This document shows positions 10,327-20,069 of a DNA stretch of 64,000 nt, one piece after another. The position numbers and the translations under genes were made by a program. The notes under the pieces were generated by a model, which saw nothing but the letters and a program-made list of their open reading frames with translations, searched no databases and was not told the DNA's origin. The stretch lies in NCBI RefSeq assembly GCF_001687325.1, contig NZ_LZRD01000011.1:186001-250000 (forward strand), read 5' to 3'. The stretch is from Streptomyces sp. PTY087I2. GTDB taxonomy: Bacteria; Actinomycetota; Actinomycetes; Streptomycetales; Streptomycetaceae. Numbering within the stretch: the stretch's first letter is position 1; every line of letters starts with the position of its first letter.

Positions 10327-10378
10327 GCGCCGTCCGCACTGCCTCGGAGTGTCGGGCAGGTAGCAGTGCGGACGGCGC
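10327..10378. repeat. 16-bp inverted repeat with 20-nt spacer
   Basis: Arms GCGCCGTCCGCACTGC (10327-10342) and GCAGTGCGGACGGCGC (10363-10378) are perfectly complementary. It lies in the 423-nt gap between pheT and the XRE/TPR regulator, beyond the pheT terminator. It may be a second terminator or an operator. The rest of the gap from 10201 holds no gene that I can support. Confidence 0.6.
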
Positions 10379-10503
10379 GGGTGCGGGTCGTAGGCCGTTA
10401 CGAGGGGGAGCCGACGACCCGGCCGCCTCTTGCGAGGGAGTTCATTCAACCGAGCCCGGGACCCGCGCGGCAGAGCGCACAGCAGGAGGGTTCGGGCATT
10501 CCG

Positions 10504-10520
10504 TTCACACCCCGTGTGAA
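10504..10520. promoter_or_regulatory. Palindromic operator candidate upstream of the XRE/TPR gene
   Basis: TTCACAC-CCC-GTGTGAA is a perfect 7-3-7 palindrome ending 44 nt before the regulator ATG. A TAGGCT -10 candidate lies at 10532-10537, so a bound protein would cover the -35 region. Autoregulation is inference. Confidence 0.45.
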
Positions 10521-10564
10521 TCGTGCTCCACTAGGCTCATTGCGACACGCACCTGGGGGGGACG

Positions 10565-11917
10565 ATGGAGCCGAATGTCCTGCTCGAATCGTTGATCGAG
10601 GAGTCCGGTGTCTCCCGGGCGGGCCTCGCCGGTCACGTCAACCGGGCGGGCCGGTCCCGCGGGCTGAACCTGCGGTACGAACACACCGCCGTCTCCCGCT
10701 GGCTCAAGGGCCAGCGCCCGCGCGGCCAGGTGCCCGACCTCATCTGCGAGGTGCTGGGCGGACGGCTGGGCAGGCCCGTCGGGCTCGACGACATCGGGAT
10801 GGGCGCCTCGGCCGCATCGGCGGGCACGGACGCCGGCGCCGGGAGCGCGTCCCTCTCCGGTTTCGTCGAGCGGGCCACCGCGCTGTGGCGCTCCGACGAA
10901 CAGCGGCGCCCGCACCTGGCCACCGTCCCCGCCGTCACGGGGACCTCGGCGGTGATGCCGGTCTGGGAGTGGGAGAACCCCCCGGAGGACACCGACGTCT
11001 CCCGTCCCGGACCCGGCCGGGTGAGCCCCGCCGACATAGCGATGCTCAAGGCGGCCCGCGACCACTACGAGCAGATGTACCGCAAGACGGGCGGCGTCGC
11101 GACCAGGTCCCGGATCGTCCGCTTCCTCAACGCGCAGGCCGCCCCGCTGCTGCGCGGCGGCCACAGCGACGCGCTCGGCCGGAGCCTGCACCGGGCGACG
11201 GCGGGACTGGTCGCGGTGGCGGGCATCTGCGCCTACGACTCCGACGCCCACGGGCTCGCCCAGCGCTACTTCCACCAGGCGCTGCGGCTCGCCAAGTCCA
11301 GCGGGGACCGGGGGCTCGGCGGCTATGTGATCGCCCTGCTGGTCACCCAGTCGCTGTTCCTCGGCGACTACCGCCGCTCCATCGCCTTCGCCGAGGCCGC
11401 GCTGCGGGCCGCCGGCGACCACATCACCCCGGCCCTCGCCGCCGATCTGCACGCCATGCAGGCCAAGGCGTACGCCCGGCTCGGCGACGCGGCGAGCGCC
11501 CGCGCCTGCATCGGGCGGGCCGAGGCCCAGGCGGGCCGGATCCACACCGGGCGGGAGCCGGACGAGACCGGGTACGTCCAGCCGGGTCTGGTCGACGTCC
11601 AGGTGGCCGAGGCGCTGATCGGACTCGGCGATCTGCCCGCCGCCCGGGAGCACGCGGCCTCCGCCGTGCGCGCCCCGGCGCACGACCGGGGGCGCGTGCA
11701 CCGGCTCGCGATGCTCAGCCATATCGAACTGCTCCAGGGCGAGGCCGATCGCGCGGCCGGTACAGCTGCCGAAATGGCCGTACGGGCCCGGGGCATGGAG
11801 TCCCAGCGGCTGCGCGACCGGCTGCGGCAGATCCGGCGCGAGCTGGCCGCGAGCGGCTGCGCGGATGCCGTGGGGACCGCCGATCTCATCGACGAGGCGC
11901 TGCGCGTGCCTCTGTGA
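10565..11917 (+). CDS. XRE-like regulator with TPR-type sensor region
   Basis: 450 residues. Residues 1-80 form a helix-turn-helix of the Streptomyces type (GVSRAGLAGHVNRAGRSRG... HTAVSRWLKGQRPRG). The rest is alpha-helical with tetratricopeptide-like repeats (for example ARAYARLGDAASARACI-type and QVAEALIGLGDLPAAREHA), the layout of the NsdA-type developmental regulators in S. coelicolor. Such proteins modulate sporulation or antibiotic production; this one's targets are unknown. ATG at 10565 is preceded by a G-rich ribosome binding site. It is a single gene with a palindrome upstream. Confidence 0.8.
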   Translation: MEPNVLLESLIEESGVSRAGLAGHVNRAGRSRGLNLRYEHTAVSRWLKGQRPRGQVPDLICEVLGGRLGRPVGLDDIGMGASAASAGTDAGAGSASLSGFVERATALWRSDEQRRPHLATVPAVTGTSAVMPVWEWENPPEDTDVSRPGPGRVSPADIAMLKAARDHYEQMYRKTGGVATRSRIVRFLNAQAAPLLRGGHSDALGRSLHRATAGLVAVAGICAYDSDAHGLAQRYFHQALRLAKSSGDRGLGGYVIALLVTQSLFLGDYRRSIAFAEAALRAAGDHITPALAADLHAMQAKAYARLGDAASARACIGRAEAQAGRIHTGREPDETGYVQPGLVDVQVAEALIGLGDLPAAREHAASAVRAPAHDRGRVHRLAMLSHIELLQGEADRAAGTAAEMAVRARGMESQRLRDRLRQIRRELAASGCADAVGTADLIDEALRVPL

Positions 11918-11967
11918 GCTCCGCCGCCGCCCCGTCGTTCGTTCCCCCGGGCAGCCGAGCCTGCTGG

Positions 11968-11985
11968 CATGTTGACCTCAACATG
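11968..11985. promoter_or_regulatory. Palindrome CATGTTGA-CC-TCAACATG upstream of the NUDIX gene
   Basis: A perfect 8-2-8 palindrome 18 nt before the preferred GTG start at 12004, in a 50-nt stretch that is AT-richer than its surroundings. The position fits a repressor operator. The cognate regulator is unknown; the XRE/TPR protein encoded just upstream is one candidate. Confidence 0.5.
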
Positions 11986-12003
11986 TCGAAAGGCGGCAGA
12001 ACC

Positions 12004-12534
12004 GTGCAGTGGACGAACTTAAACGAACAGAATGTGTATCAGAACCCGTGGTTCCGGGTGAATCTGGCGGATGTCGAACTCCCCGACGGCAGCCACCTCG
12101 ACCACTTCGTCATCCGGCAGCGCCCCGTCGCGGCCGCCACCGTCGTCAACGAGGCGAACGAAGTGCTGCTGCTCTGGCGGCACCGCTTCATCACCGACAG
12201 CTGGGGGTGGGAGCTGGCCGCGGGCGTCGTCGAGGACGGCGAGGACATCGCGGCGGCGGCGGCCCGGGAGATGGAGGAGGAGACCGGCTGGCGCCCCGGC
12301 GAGCTGCGCTCCCTGCTCACCGTGGAACCGTCGAACGGCCTCACCGACGCCCGCCACCACCTCTACTGGTCCGACGAGGCGCACTGGACGGGCCACCCGC
12401 GGGACCCCTTCGAGTCGTCGCGCCGCGAGTGGATACCTCTCAAGGTGGTCCCGGACATGATCGCCCGGGGCGAGGTGCCCGCCGCGAACATGGCGGCCGC
12501 GCTGCTGATGCTGCACCACCTGAGGCTGGGCTGA
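12004..12534 (+). CDS. NUDIX hydrolase
   Basis: 176 residues with a complete NUDIX box, G-x5-E-x7-REMEEETGW, running from GVVEDGEDI through REMEEETGW. It resembles the ADP-ribose pyrophosphatase branch (VTVEPSNGLTDARHHLYW-type loop after the box), which hydrolyses nucleoside diphosphates linked to another group. The exact substrate is unknown. GTG at 12004 is chosen because AAGGCGG lies 7 nt upstream and homologues, as I recall them, begin MQWTNLNEQ. An in-frame ATG at 11983 has no ribosome binding site and overlaps the palindrome. A strong hairpin follows. Confidence 0.88.
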   Translation: MQWTNLNEQNVYQNPWFRVNLADVELPDGSHLDHFVIRQRPVAAATVVNEANEVLLLWRHRFITDSWGWELAAGVVEDGEDIAAAAAREMEEETGWRPGELRSLLTVEPSNGLTDARHHLYWSDEAHWTGHPRDPFESSRREWIPLKVVPDMIARGEVPAANMAAALLMLHHLRLG

Positions 12535-12560
12535 CCCCGGCCCCGTAACGCCTTCCCCGT

Positions 12561-12604
12561 ACGCGCGAGGAGCCGGCCCCGACCGGGACCGGCTCCTCGC
12601 GCGT
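12561..12604. terminator. Hairpin terminator between NUDIX gene and kdpD
   Basis: Perfect 16-bp stem (12561-12576 with 12589-12604) and 12-nt loop between convergent genes. It can serve both strands. Confidence 0.85.
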
Positions 12605-12677
12605 GCCGCATACGCCGGGCGTACGGCAGCAAGGGTTCCGTACGGGGGATCTGACTGAACCGAGGAATCGGTACGGC

Positions 12678-15224
12678 TCATACGGCCGGCCCGGCCCGGG
12701 GATCGGAGCGCGGCCCGTCCTGGGCCGGAGACATGTTCAGCGTGATGGTCATGGTGAGGCCGCCTCCGGGAGTGTCCTCGGCCGTGACCGTACCGCCCAT
12801 GGCCTCGACGAAGCCGCGCGCGACCGCCAGCCCCAGGCCGACCCCGGCCCCGCGGGGGGCGTCGCCGTACCTCTGGAACGGTGCGAAGACGGACTCCTTG
12901 GCCTCGTCCGGGATACCCGGCCCGCGGTCGACGATCCGTACCTCGACGTCAACGCCCCTGGCACTGGCCGAGACCGAGACCGGAGCGCCGTCGGGGCTGT
13001 ACTTCACCGCGTTCTCGACGATGTTGGCCACGGCCCGTTCCAGCAGTCCACGGTCCACCAGGACCATGGGCAGGGATTCGGGGATGTCCAGGGTGACGCT
13101 GCCCTCCGGCACTCCGCCCAGCGCCATCGGTACGACCTCGTCGAGGTCGGTCTCCCGCAGCAGAGGGGTCACCGTACCGGTCTGTAGGCGTGACATGTCC
13201 AGGAGGTTGCCCACCAGGAGGTCGAGCCGGTCAGCACCCTGCTCGATGCCGGCGAGGAACTCGTCGCGGTCCTCGTCCGACCACTCGACGTCATCGGCAC
13301 GCAGGGACGTGATGGCGGCCTTGATCGAGGCGAGAGGCGTGCGCAGGTCATGGCTGACCGCGGCGAGCAGCGCGGTACGGATCTTGGCCCCCTCGACGAG
13401 CTTCTTCGCCTCCTCCGCCTCTCCCACCAGGCGCCGGCGGTCCAGGACGACCGCGGCCTGAGCGGCGAACGCGCCGAGCACACGCCGGTCCTCGGCCGGC
13501 AGCACCCGGCCCCTGAGCGCGAGGGCCAGGCGGTCACCGACGGGCATGTCGACGTCGGCGTCCTCCGGGCGGTCGACGGGGCGGTCGGCCCCCGCGCTTC
13601 CCACGCAGGACCATGGAGCGTAGTCGCTCGTACGCTCGAAGAGGGCGACGGATTCCATGCCGAAGGTCTCGCGGACCCGCTCCAGCAGGGCTTCCAGGCT
13701 GTTGTCCCCGCGCAGGACGCTGCCGGCCAGCACGGTCAGGGTCTCGGACTCCGCCCGCAGCCGGGCCGCCTGCTGCGTTCTGGCCGCGGCCAGACCCACG
13801 ACCGACGCGACCGAGACGGCGACGGCGAAGAAGACGGCGATGGCGACGATGTTCTCGGGATCGGCGATGGTCCATGCGTGTACAGGTGGCGTGAAGTACC
13901 AGTTCAGCAGGAGGGAACCGACACCGGCCGAGGCCAGTGCGGGCAGGAGTCCCCCCAGCAGGGCCGCTCCGACGGTCAGGGCCAGGAAGAGGAGCATCTC
14001 ATGGGCCGGCCCCGGACCGTCTCCGGCCGATGTCAGCGCCAGGGCGAGCAGGACGGGTCCGGCGACGCCGGTGAGCCAGCCCGCCACGACACGGCGGCGC
14101 GTCAGGCGGCCCTCCGGCCGGGACGGCAGTTTCCTGCCCCGCCCGACGGCTCCGTGGGTGACGATGTGGACATCCAGGTCGGGGCCGGAGTCGCGGGCCA
14201 CCGTGGCGCTGACACCGGGGCCGAAGACGTACTGCCACGCGCGGCGACGGCTGGCCCCCAGCACGATCTGGGTCGCGTTGACGCCGCGGGAGAACGCCAG
14301 CAGAGCCGCGGGCACGTCGTCGCCGATGACATGGTGGAAGGTGCCGCCCAGATCCTCGACGAGGGTGCGCTGGACGGCCAGTTCCTTCGGGGACGCCGAG
14401 GTCAGGCCGTCACTGCGGGCGATATAGACGGCGAGAACCTCTCCGCCGGCGCCCTTCTCCGCGAGTCTCGAAGCCCGCCGGATGAGCGTCCGGCCCTCGG
14501 GGCCACCGGTGAGCCCCACGACGATCCGTTCGCGTGAGCCCCAGATCGCCGAGACGTCGTGGTCGGCACGGTACTGGTTCAGGTACTCGTCGACCCGGTC
14601 CGCCACCCACAGCAGGGCCAGTTCCCGGAGCGCCGTGAGGTTGCCGGGACGGAAGTAGTTCGACAGAGCCGCGTCGATCTTCTCCGGCCGGTAGATGTTG
14701 CCGTGTGCCATGCGGCGGCGCAGCGCCTCGGGGGACATGTCGACCAGCTCCACCTGGTCCGCCCGGCGCACGACCTCGTCCGGGATCGTCTCCTGCTGGC
14801 GCACACCGGTGATCGACTCCACGGTGTCGCCCAGGGACTCCAGATGCTGGATGTTGACCGTCGAGATGACATCGATCCCCGCGGCAAGCAGCTCCTCCAC
14901 GTCCTGCCAGCGCTTCGTGTTGCGTGAGCCCGGAACATTGGTGTGCGGGAGTTCGTCGACGAGCGCGACCTCCGGCGCGCGGGCGAGGACGGCGTCCATG
15001 TCCATCTCGGTGAAGACGCTGCCGCGATATTCGATCTCCCGGCGCGGGACCTGTTCGAGGCCGTGCAGCATCACCTCCGTACGCGACCGGCCGTGATGCT
15101 CGACAAAGGCGACCACGCAGTCCGTGCCGCGTTCGACGCGGCGGTGCGCCTCGGACAGCATCGCGTACGTCTTGCCGACGCCCGGTGCCGCGCCGAGGTA
15201 GATACGGAGCTTGCCGCGTCTCAT
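12678..15224 (-). CDS. kdpD: Sensor histidine kinase KdpD
   Basis: 848 residues. KdpD senses K+ limitation or turgor and controls kdp expression. Domains in order: the KdpD N-terminal domain with Walker A (GAAPGVGKT, 11-19) and DELPHTNVPGSRN; a UspA-like domain (about 235-370); four membrane helices (about 390-500); a GAF-like region; HisKA with phospho-acceptor His625 in AVSHDLRTPL; and HATPase (VENAVKYSPDG, DRGPGIPDE, GVGLGLAVARG). All key residues are present. It is separated from kdpC by 314 nt containing a strong hairpin. The usual response regulator gene kdpE is not next to it. Confidence 0.96.
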   Translation of the reverse strand: MRRGKLRIYLGAAPGVGKTYAMLSEAHRRVERGTDCVVAFVEHHGRSRTEVMLHGLEQVPRREIEYRGSVFTEMDMDAVLARAPEVALVDELPHTNVPGSRNTKRWQDVEELLAAGIDVISTVNIQHLESLGDTVESITGVRQQETIPDEVVRRADQVELVDMSPEALRRRMAHGNIYRPEKIDAALSNYFRPGNLTALRELALLWVADRVDEYLNQYRADHDVSAIWGSRERIVVGLTGGPEGRTLIRRASRLAEKGAGGEVLAVYIARSDGLTSASPKELAVQRTLVEDLGGTFHHVIGDDVPAALLAFSRGVNATQIVLGASRRRAWQYVFGPGVSATVARDSGPDLDVHIVTHGAVGRGRKLPSRPEGRLTRRRVVAGWLTGVAGPVLLALALTSAGDGPGPAHEMLLFLALTVGAALLGGLLPALASAGVGSLLLNWYFTPPVHAWTIADPENIVAIAVFFAVAVSVASVVGLAAARTQQAARLRAESETLTVLAGSVLRGDNSLEALLERVRETFGMESVALFERTSDYAPWSCVGSAGADRPVDRPEDADVDMPVGDRLALALRGRVLPAEDRRVLGAFAAQAAVVLDRRRLVGEAEEAKKLVEGAKIRTALLAAVSHDLRTPLASIKAAITSLRADDVEWSDEDRDEFLAGIEQGADRLDLLVGNLLDMSRLQTGTVTPLLRETDLDEVVPMALGGVPEGSVTLDIPESLPMVLVDRGLLERAVANIVENAVKYSPDGAPVSVSASARGVDVEVRIVDRGPGIPDEAKESVFAPFQRYGDAPRGAGVGLGLAVARGFVEAMGGTVTAEDTPGGGLTMTITLNMSPAQDGPRSDPRAGPAV

Positions 15225-15287
15225 GTGTGGTCTCTCGGGTCGGATACGGTGCGGCCTTGCGGGACCGAAGGGCGGCGCGGGGCGTAC

Positions 15288-15530
15288 TCAGATATCAAAG
15301 CGGTATCCCTTGTCGGGGGCGGTGATCAGGGGGAGGCGTACCGGCCGGCCGTCACGCAGGACCTTCATGGCCGCCAGGTCCACGGGGCTGCGCCTGGTCA
15401 CCGGCCACCGTCCGGCTCGTGACTCCGGCGTACGGCGGCCCGCAAGCGGGCCATCAGTTTCTGTCCGGGTATCTGGAGCGGGGAGGCCACCGGGCGTGAT
15501 CGTCGTCGCCCTGAGCGGTGGCCTCCCCAC
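15288..15530 (-). other. Short ORF between kdpC and kdpD, possible kdpE remnant
   Basis: An 80-codon reading frame of uncertain reality. Its last 13 residues, LITAPDKGYRFDI, resemble the C-terminal wing of OmpR/KdpE response regulators (LITEPGxGYRF-type). The rest shows no receiver or winged-helix signature and is Pro/Arg/Thr-rich. kdpE is the gene expected in this neighbourhood, so a remnant is plausible, but 13 residues are too few to be sure. The 314-nt interval also holds a small hairpin GGCCCGC-AA-GCGGGCC at 15437-15452 and the long terminator at 15480-15528. Confidence 0.25.
15480..15528 (-). terminator. Long hairpin after kdpC
   Basis: Arms GGGGAGGCCACC (15480-15491) and GGTGGCCTCCCC (15517-15528) are perfectly complementary, with an inner GGGCG/CGCCC pairing. 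It starts 11 nt after the kdpC stop on the minus strand, so kdpFABC probably ends here and kdpD depends on read-through or its own promoter. Confidence 0.75.
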
Positions 15531-15538
15531 CGTGGCCG

Positions 15539-16150
15539 CTAGCGTCCGGCCAGGGCCCGCAGTGCGAGGTTGAGCTGGAGGACGTTGACATGCGGCTGCC
15601 CGAGGAATCCTGCGGTACGGCCCTCCGTATGGTCCTCGACCAGGGCGAGGACCTGCCGCTCGGCCAAACCGTTCGCCTCAGCCACGCGTTTGACCTGGAT
15701 GTCCGCGTAGTCCGGTGAGATGTGCGGGTCGATCGCGGAGGCCGAGCCGGTCACCGCGTCCTTGGGCACATCGGACTCGGGCACGCCGTTGAAGGCGGCC
15801 ACCGCCTTCTTCGTCTCCGTGACGCTCCTGACGAGCGTGGGGTCGGAGGCGCCGAGCTGGCCGGAGCCGGTGGACAGGGGATCGTAACCGCTGTTGGAGG
15901 GGCGCGGCTGGAACCACCGGGGGTCGGGCCCGTCGCCGCCCCTGATGTTCCAGGTCTGGCCGATGAGGGCCGATCCGACCTCCTTCCCGTCGGCCTTCAC
16001 CATCGAGCCGTTGGCCTTGTCGTGGAACAGCCCTTGGGCGACCCCGGTGACGGCCAGGGGGTAGACGACCCCGGTCACCACCGTGAGGACGAGCAGCATG
16101 CGCAGCGCGGCCCAGAGGAGACGTCCCGTCTTCACTGCGGAGTAGTTCAT
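15539..16150 (-). CDS. kdpC: K+-transporting ATPase KdpC subunit
   Basis: 203 residues: one N-terminal membrane helix (LLWAALRMLLVLTVVTGVVYPLAV) and a periplasm-side domain with the conserved GSALIGQ and the C-terminal SASAIDPHISPDYA(D)IQ block. KdpC binds nucleotide and stabilises the KdpA-KdpB complex. Start ATG at 16150, 6 nt after the kdpB stop. Confidence 0.96.
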   Translation of the reverse strand: MNYSAVKTGRLLWAALRMLLVLTVVTGVVYPLAVTGVAQGLFHDKANGSMVKADGKEVGSALIGQTWNIRGGDGPDPRWFQPRPSNSGYDPLSTGSGQLGASDPTLVRSVTETKKAVAAFNGVPESDVPKDAVTGSASAIDPHISPDYADIQVKRVAEANGLAERQVLALVEDHTEGRTAGFLGQPHVNVLQLNLALRALAGR

Positions 16151-16156
16151 GATCGG

Positions 16157-18310
16157 TCAGCCGATTCCGGGGATGAGGGAGAGGAGCAGGTCGATGATCT
16201 TGATGCCGACGAACGGGGCGATCAGGCCGCCGAGCCCGTACAGGCCGAGGTTGCGCCGCAGCAGCCGATCCGCGCTGGTCGGCCGGTAGCGCACCCCTTT
16301 CAGAGCGAGCGGCACCAGGGCCACGATGATCAGCGCATTGAAGATCACCGCCGACAGGATCGCCGACTCCGGGGACGCGAGCCCCATGATGTTCAGCCGG
16401 TCCAGCGACGGGTACGCCACCGCGAACATGGCCGGGATGATCGCGAAGTACTTGGCGACGTCATTGGCGATCGAGAAGGTGGTCAGGGCACCGCGGGTGA
16501 TGAGGAGTTGCTTGCCGATCTCGACGATCTCGATCAGCTTCGTGGGGTTGGAGTCGAGATCCACCATGTTCCCGGCCTCCTTGGCGGCCGAGGTCCCGGT
16601 GTTCATCGCCACGCCGACGTCCGCCTGGGCCAGGGCCGGGGCGTCGTTGGTGCCGTCGCCGGTCATCGCGACCAGCTTGCCCCCGGCCTGCTCCCGCTTG
16701 ATGAGGGCCATCTTGTCCTCGGGCGTCGCCTCGGCCAGGAAGTCGTCGACCCCGGCCTCCTCGGCGATCGCCTTCGCCGTCAGCGGGTTGTCGCCGGTGA
16801 TCATCACCGTACGGATGCCCATCCGGCGCAGCTCCTCGAACCGCTCCCGCATTCCCTCCTTCACCACGTCCTTGAGGTGGATCACGCCGAGGACCCGGGC
16901 ACCCCGGTCGTCCTCGACGGCGACGAGCAGGGGGGTGCCGCCGGCCCGGGAGATCGCGTCCGTGAGCGACCGGGCGTCGCCGGAGACGAGGCCGCCGCGT
17001 TCCTCCACCCAGGCCACGACGGCTCCGGTGGCGCCCTTGCGGACCTTGCGGCCGGTCCCGTTCTCGACGAGATCCACACCGGACATCCGGGTCTGCGCGG
17101 TGAAGGCCACCCACTCGGCGCGTGCCAGCTCCCCCTGATGGCGCTCCCGCAGCCCGTACTTCTCCTTGGCGAGGACCACGACGGACCTGCCCTCGGGCGT
17201 CTCGTCGGAGAGCGAGGACAGCTGCGCGGCGTCGGCGAGCTCCGCGGCGGTCGTACCCCGGACCGGGAGGAACTCGGAAGCCTGCCGGTTGCCGAGGGTG
17301 ATCGTGCCGGTCTTGTCGAGCAGCAGGGTCGAGACGTCGCCCGCGGCCTCGACCGCGCGGCCGGACATGGCCAGGACGTTGCGCTGCACCAGGCGGTCCA
17401 TGCCCGCGATACCGATGGCGGACAGCAGCGCGCCGATCGTCGTCGGGATCAGGCAGACGAGGAGCGCGGTCAGGACGATCAGCGAGGTCTGCCCGTCCGC
17501 GCCGGCGTAGACCGCGAACGGCTTCAGGGTGACCACGGCCAGCAGGAAGACGATGGTGAGGGACGCCAGCAGGATGTTCAGGGCGACCTCGTTGGGCGTC
17601 TTCTGCCGGGCCGCGCCCTCCACCAGGCTGATCATCCGGTCGATGAAGGTCTCGCCCGGCTTCGTGGTGATCCTGACGACGACCCGGTCGGACAGCACCT
17701 TCGTACCGCCGGTGACCGCCGAGCGGTCGCCGCCGGACTCCCGGATGACCGGTGCCGACTCCCCGGTGATGGCCGACTCGTCGACGCTGGCCACCCCCTC
17801 GACGACGTCGCCGTCGCCGGGAATGGTGTCTCCGGCCTCGCAGACCACCAGATCACCGATCCTCAGATCGGTTCCCGGGACCCGCTCCTCGTGTTTCCCG
17901 GTCACCCTCCGGGCGATCGTGCCGGTCCTGGCCTGGCGCAGGGTGTCGGCCTGGGCCTTCCCCCGGCCCTCCGCCACGGCCTCCGCCAGATTGGCGAAGA
18001 TCGTGGTCAGCCACAGCCAGGCGGCGATCGCCCAGCCGAACCAGTCGGCCGGGTCCGTGACCGCGAGCCCGGTGGTGGTCACCGAGCCGACCAGTACCAC
18101 GAACATCACGGGCGATTTGATCATGATGCGCGGGTCCAGCTTGCGCAGCGCGTCCGGCAGGGACGCGAGAAGCTGCCGCGGGTCGAAGAGCCCTGCGCCG
18201 ACCCGCCCTGCGGGTACGGGTCCTGACGGTGCGTCCGGGTGAGGGGCGAGGGTGGAGGAGGTCGTTGCCTTCGGGGACACGGGGTCCTGTTTCGTTACGT
18301 CGGTGGTCAT
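16157..18310 (-). CDS. kdpB: K+-transporting P-type ATPase KdpB subunit
   Basis: 717 residues, about 35 longer than E. coli KdpB because of an extended Pro/Ser-rich N-terminus. It hydrolyses ATP to drive K+ uptake. The phosphorylated aspartate is Asp332 in [13 protein letters not shown] is at 182-185, and its serine corresponds to the E. coli Ser162 that is phosphorylated to switch the pump off. [12 protein letters not shown] and [18 protein letters not shown] complete the P domain. Its ATG overlaps the kdpA stop by 4 nt. Confidence 0.97.
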   Translation of the reverse strand: MTTDVTKQDPVSPKATTSSTLAPHPDAPSGPVPAGRVGAGLFDPRQLLASLPDALRKLDPRIMIKSPVMFVVLVGSVTTTGLAVTDPADWFGWAIAAWLWLTTIFANLAEAVAEGRGKAQADTLRQARTGTIARRVTGKHEERVPGTDLRIGDLVVCEAGDTIPGDGDVVEGVASVDESAITGESAPVIRESGGDRSAVTGGTKVLSDRVVVRITTKPGETFIDRMISLVEGAARQKTPNEVALNILLASLTIVFLLAVVTLKPFAVYAGADGQTSLIVLTALLVCLIPTTIGALLSAIGIAGMDRLVQRNVLAMSGRAVEAAGDVSTLLLDKTGTITLGNRQASEFLPVRGTTAAELADAAQLSSLSDETPEGRSVVVLAKEKYGLRERHQGELARAEWVAFTAQTRMSGVDLVENGTGRKVRKGATGAVVAWVEERGGLVSGDARSLTDAISRAGGTPLLVAVEDDRGARVLGVIHLKDVVKEGMRERFEELRRMGIRTVMITGDNPLTAKAIAEEAGVDDFLAEATPEDKMALIKREQAGGKLVAMTGDGTNDAPALAQADVGVAMNTGTSAAKEAGNMVDLDSNPTKLIEIVEIGKQLLITRGALTTFSIANDVAKYFAIIPAMFAVAYPSLDRLNIMGLASPESAILSAVIFNALIIVALVPLALKGVRYRPTSADRLLRRNLGLYGLGGLIAPFVGIKIIDLLLSLIPGIG

Positions 18311-19971
18311 GCCGCGAGCCCTTCGGCGAGCGGTCCCAGCGCGAGCGCCGGGAAGAACGTGAGACCAGTGATGATCATGATTGTGCCCACCAGGAGACCG
18401 GTGAACAGGGGTTTCTCGGTGCGCAGCGTCCCCGCGGTGACCGGCACCGGGCGCTGCTCCGCGAGGGAGCCCGCGAGGGCGAGGACGAACACCATCGGGA
18501 GGAACCGCCCGACCGCCATGCACAGGCCCAGCGCGGTGTTGTGGTACGGGGTGTCGGCGCCGAAGCCCGCGAAGGCGGAGCCGTTGTTGTTGGAGGCCGA
18601 GGTGTAGGCGTACAGGACCTCGGAGAAGCCGTGCGCGCCGGCGTTCGTCATGGACGACTCGCCGTTGCCGGTGGCCATCGCGAGCGCCGTGCCGATCAGG
18701 ACCAGTGCCGGGGTGACGAGGATGTAACAGGCGGCCAGCTTGATCTCCCGGGTGCCGATCTTCTTGCCCAGGTACTCGGGGGTGCGGCCGACCATCAGCC
18801 CGGCGATGAACACCGCGACGACCGCCATGACCAGCATCCCGTAGAGGCCGGAGCCGACTCCGCCCGGCGCGATCTCCCCGAGCATCATGCCGAGCAGCAG
18901 AATGCCGCCGGAGAGGCCGCTGTAGGAGTCGTGGAACGAGTTCACCGAGCCGGTCGACGTCATCGTGGTGGAGACCGCGAACAGGGACGACGAACCCTCG
19001 CCGAACCGCTGCTCCTTGCCCTCCATGGCTCCGCCGGCGATCTGGGAGGCGGTACCGGGGTGCGCGTACTCGATCCAGGTGGCCAGTACCACTCCGGCGA
19101 ACCAGATGGCGGCCATGGCCCCGACGATCGCGTAGCCCTGCCTGACCGAGCCGGCCATCCTGCCGAACGTGCGCGGCAGGGAGAACGGGATCAGCAGCAG
19201 GAGGAAGACCGTCAGGAGGTTGGAGAAGCCGTTGGGGTTCTCGAAGGGGTGCGAGGAGTTGGCGTTGAAGTAGCCGCCTCCGTTGGTTCCCAGGTTCTTG
19301 ATGGCCTCCTGGGAGGCCACCGCGCCCGGTGAGATGCTCTGGGCCTGGCCGGTGACCGTCGTGACCTCGTGGATGCCGGCGAAGTTCTGGATCGCGCCGG
19401 CGGCCACCAGCAGGACGGCCGCCACCACGGAGACCGGGACCAGGACGCGGACGACCCCACGGACCAGGTCGGCCCAGAAGTTGCCGAGTTCACCGGTACG
19501 GGACCGGGCGAAGCCACGGATCAGCGCGACCGCGACCGCGATGCCGACGGCGGCGGAGACGAAGTTCTGTACGGCGAGGCCGCCGGTCTGGGTGATGTGG
19601 CCCATCGCCGACTCGCCGGAGTACGACTGCCAGTTCGTGTTCGACGTGAAGGACACAGCCGTGTTGAACGCCTGGTCCGGAGAGATCGGCTCGAAGCCGA
19701 GCGACAGCGGCAGTTTGTCCTGCACCCGCATGAGCAGATAGAGGAACAGGACACTCACCACGGAGAAGGCGAGTACGCCCCGCAGATAGGCGGGCCAGCG
19801 CATTCCGGTGTTCGGATCGACCCCGACCGAACGGTAGATCCATTTCTCCACGCGCAGGTGTTTTTCCGAGGAGAAAACGGCGGCCATGTAGTCGCCGAGA
19901 GGACGGTGCACCAGTGCCAGCGCGACGATCAGCACGGACACCTGGAGCACGTCAGCGAGAAGGGGACTCAT
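18307..19971 (-). CDS. kdpA: K+-transporting ATPase KdpA subunit
   Basis: 554 residues with about ten membrane helices. KdpA is the K+-selective channel-like subunit. The four filter-type loops are visible: [51 protein letters not shown] and [13 protein letters not shown]. The start [10 protein letters not shown] at 19971 is chosen because GAGCGCAGAC... places it 8 nt after the kdpF stop and matches family length. It is translationally coupled to kdpB. Confidence 0.97.
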   Translation of the reverse strand: MSPLLADVLQVSVLIVALALVHRPLGDYMAAVFSSEKHLRVEKWIYRSVGVDPNTGMRWPAYLRGVLAFSVVSVLFLYLLMRVQDKLPLSLGFEPISPDQAFNTAVSFTSNTNWQSYSGESAMGHITQTGGLAVQNFVSAAVGIAVAVALIRGFARSRTGELGNFWADLVRGVVRVLVPVSVVAAVLLVAAGAIQNFAGIHEVTTVTGQAQSISPGAVASQEAIKNLGTNGGGYFNANSSHPFENPNGFSNLLTVFLLLLIPFSLPRTFGRMAGSVRQGYAIVGAMAAIWFAGVVLATWIEYAHPGTASQIAGGAMEGKEQRFGEGSSSLFAVSTTMTSTGSVNSFHDSYSGLSGGILLLGMMLGEIAPGGVGSGLYGMLVMAVVAVFIAGLMVGRTPEYLGKKIGTREIKLAACYILVTPALVLIGTALAMATGNGESSMTNAGAHGFSEVLYAYTSASNNNGSAFAGFGADTPYHNTALGLCMAVGRFLPMVFVLALAGSLAEQRPVPVTAGTLRTEKPLFTGLLVGTIMIITGLTFFPALALGPLAEGLAA

Positions 19972-19979
19972 GTCTGCGC

Positions 19980-20069
19980 TCAGAACCTCTCGGGCTTGAC
20001 GAGGGCCAGAACGAGATATCCCAGCAGGGCGGCGGCGATGAGCAGGCCGATGATGTTCTCGGCAGTCAC
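19980..20069 (-). CDS. kdpF: K+-transporting ATPase KdpF subunit
   Basis: A 29-residue single-helix protein beginning at [24 protein letters not shown]... ending KPERF. The pattern helix-LVKPERF is the KdpF signature. KdpF stabilises the KdpFABC complex in the membrane. Its GTG start overlaps the stop of the preceding micro-ORF by 4 nt, and the kdpA ATG follows 8 nt after its stop. Too short for most gene finders. Confidence 0.9.
   Translation of the reverse strand: MTAENIIGLLIAAALLGYLVLALVKPERF

Noticed and set aside
10309..12003. 741-codon frame ending in the NUDIX gene
   Set aside because: The first 560 codons run in the wrong frame across the XRE/TPR gene; only the NUDIX part is real.
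15722..18226. 834-codon plus-strand frame opposite kdpB and kdpC
   Set aside because: Composition is Gly/Arg/Asp/His-rich without motifs, and kdpB and kdpC on the other strand are certain.
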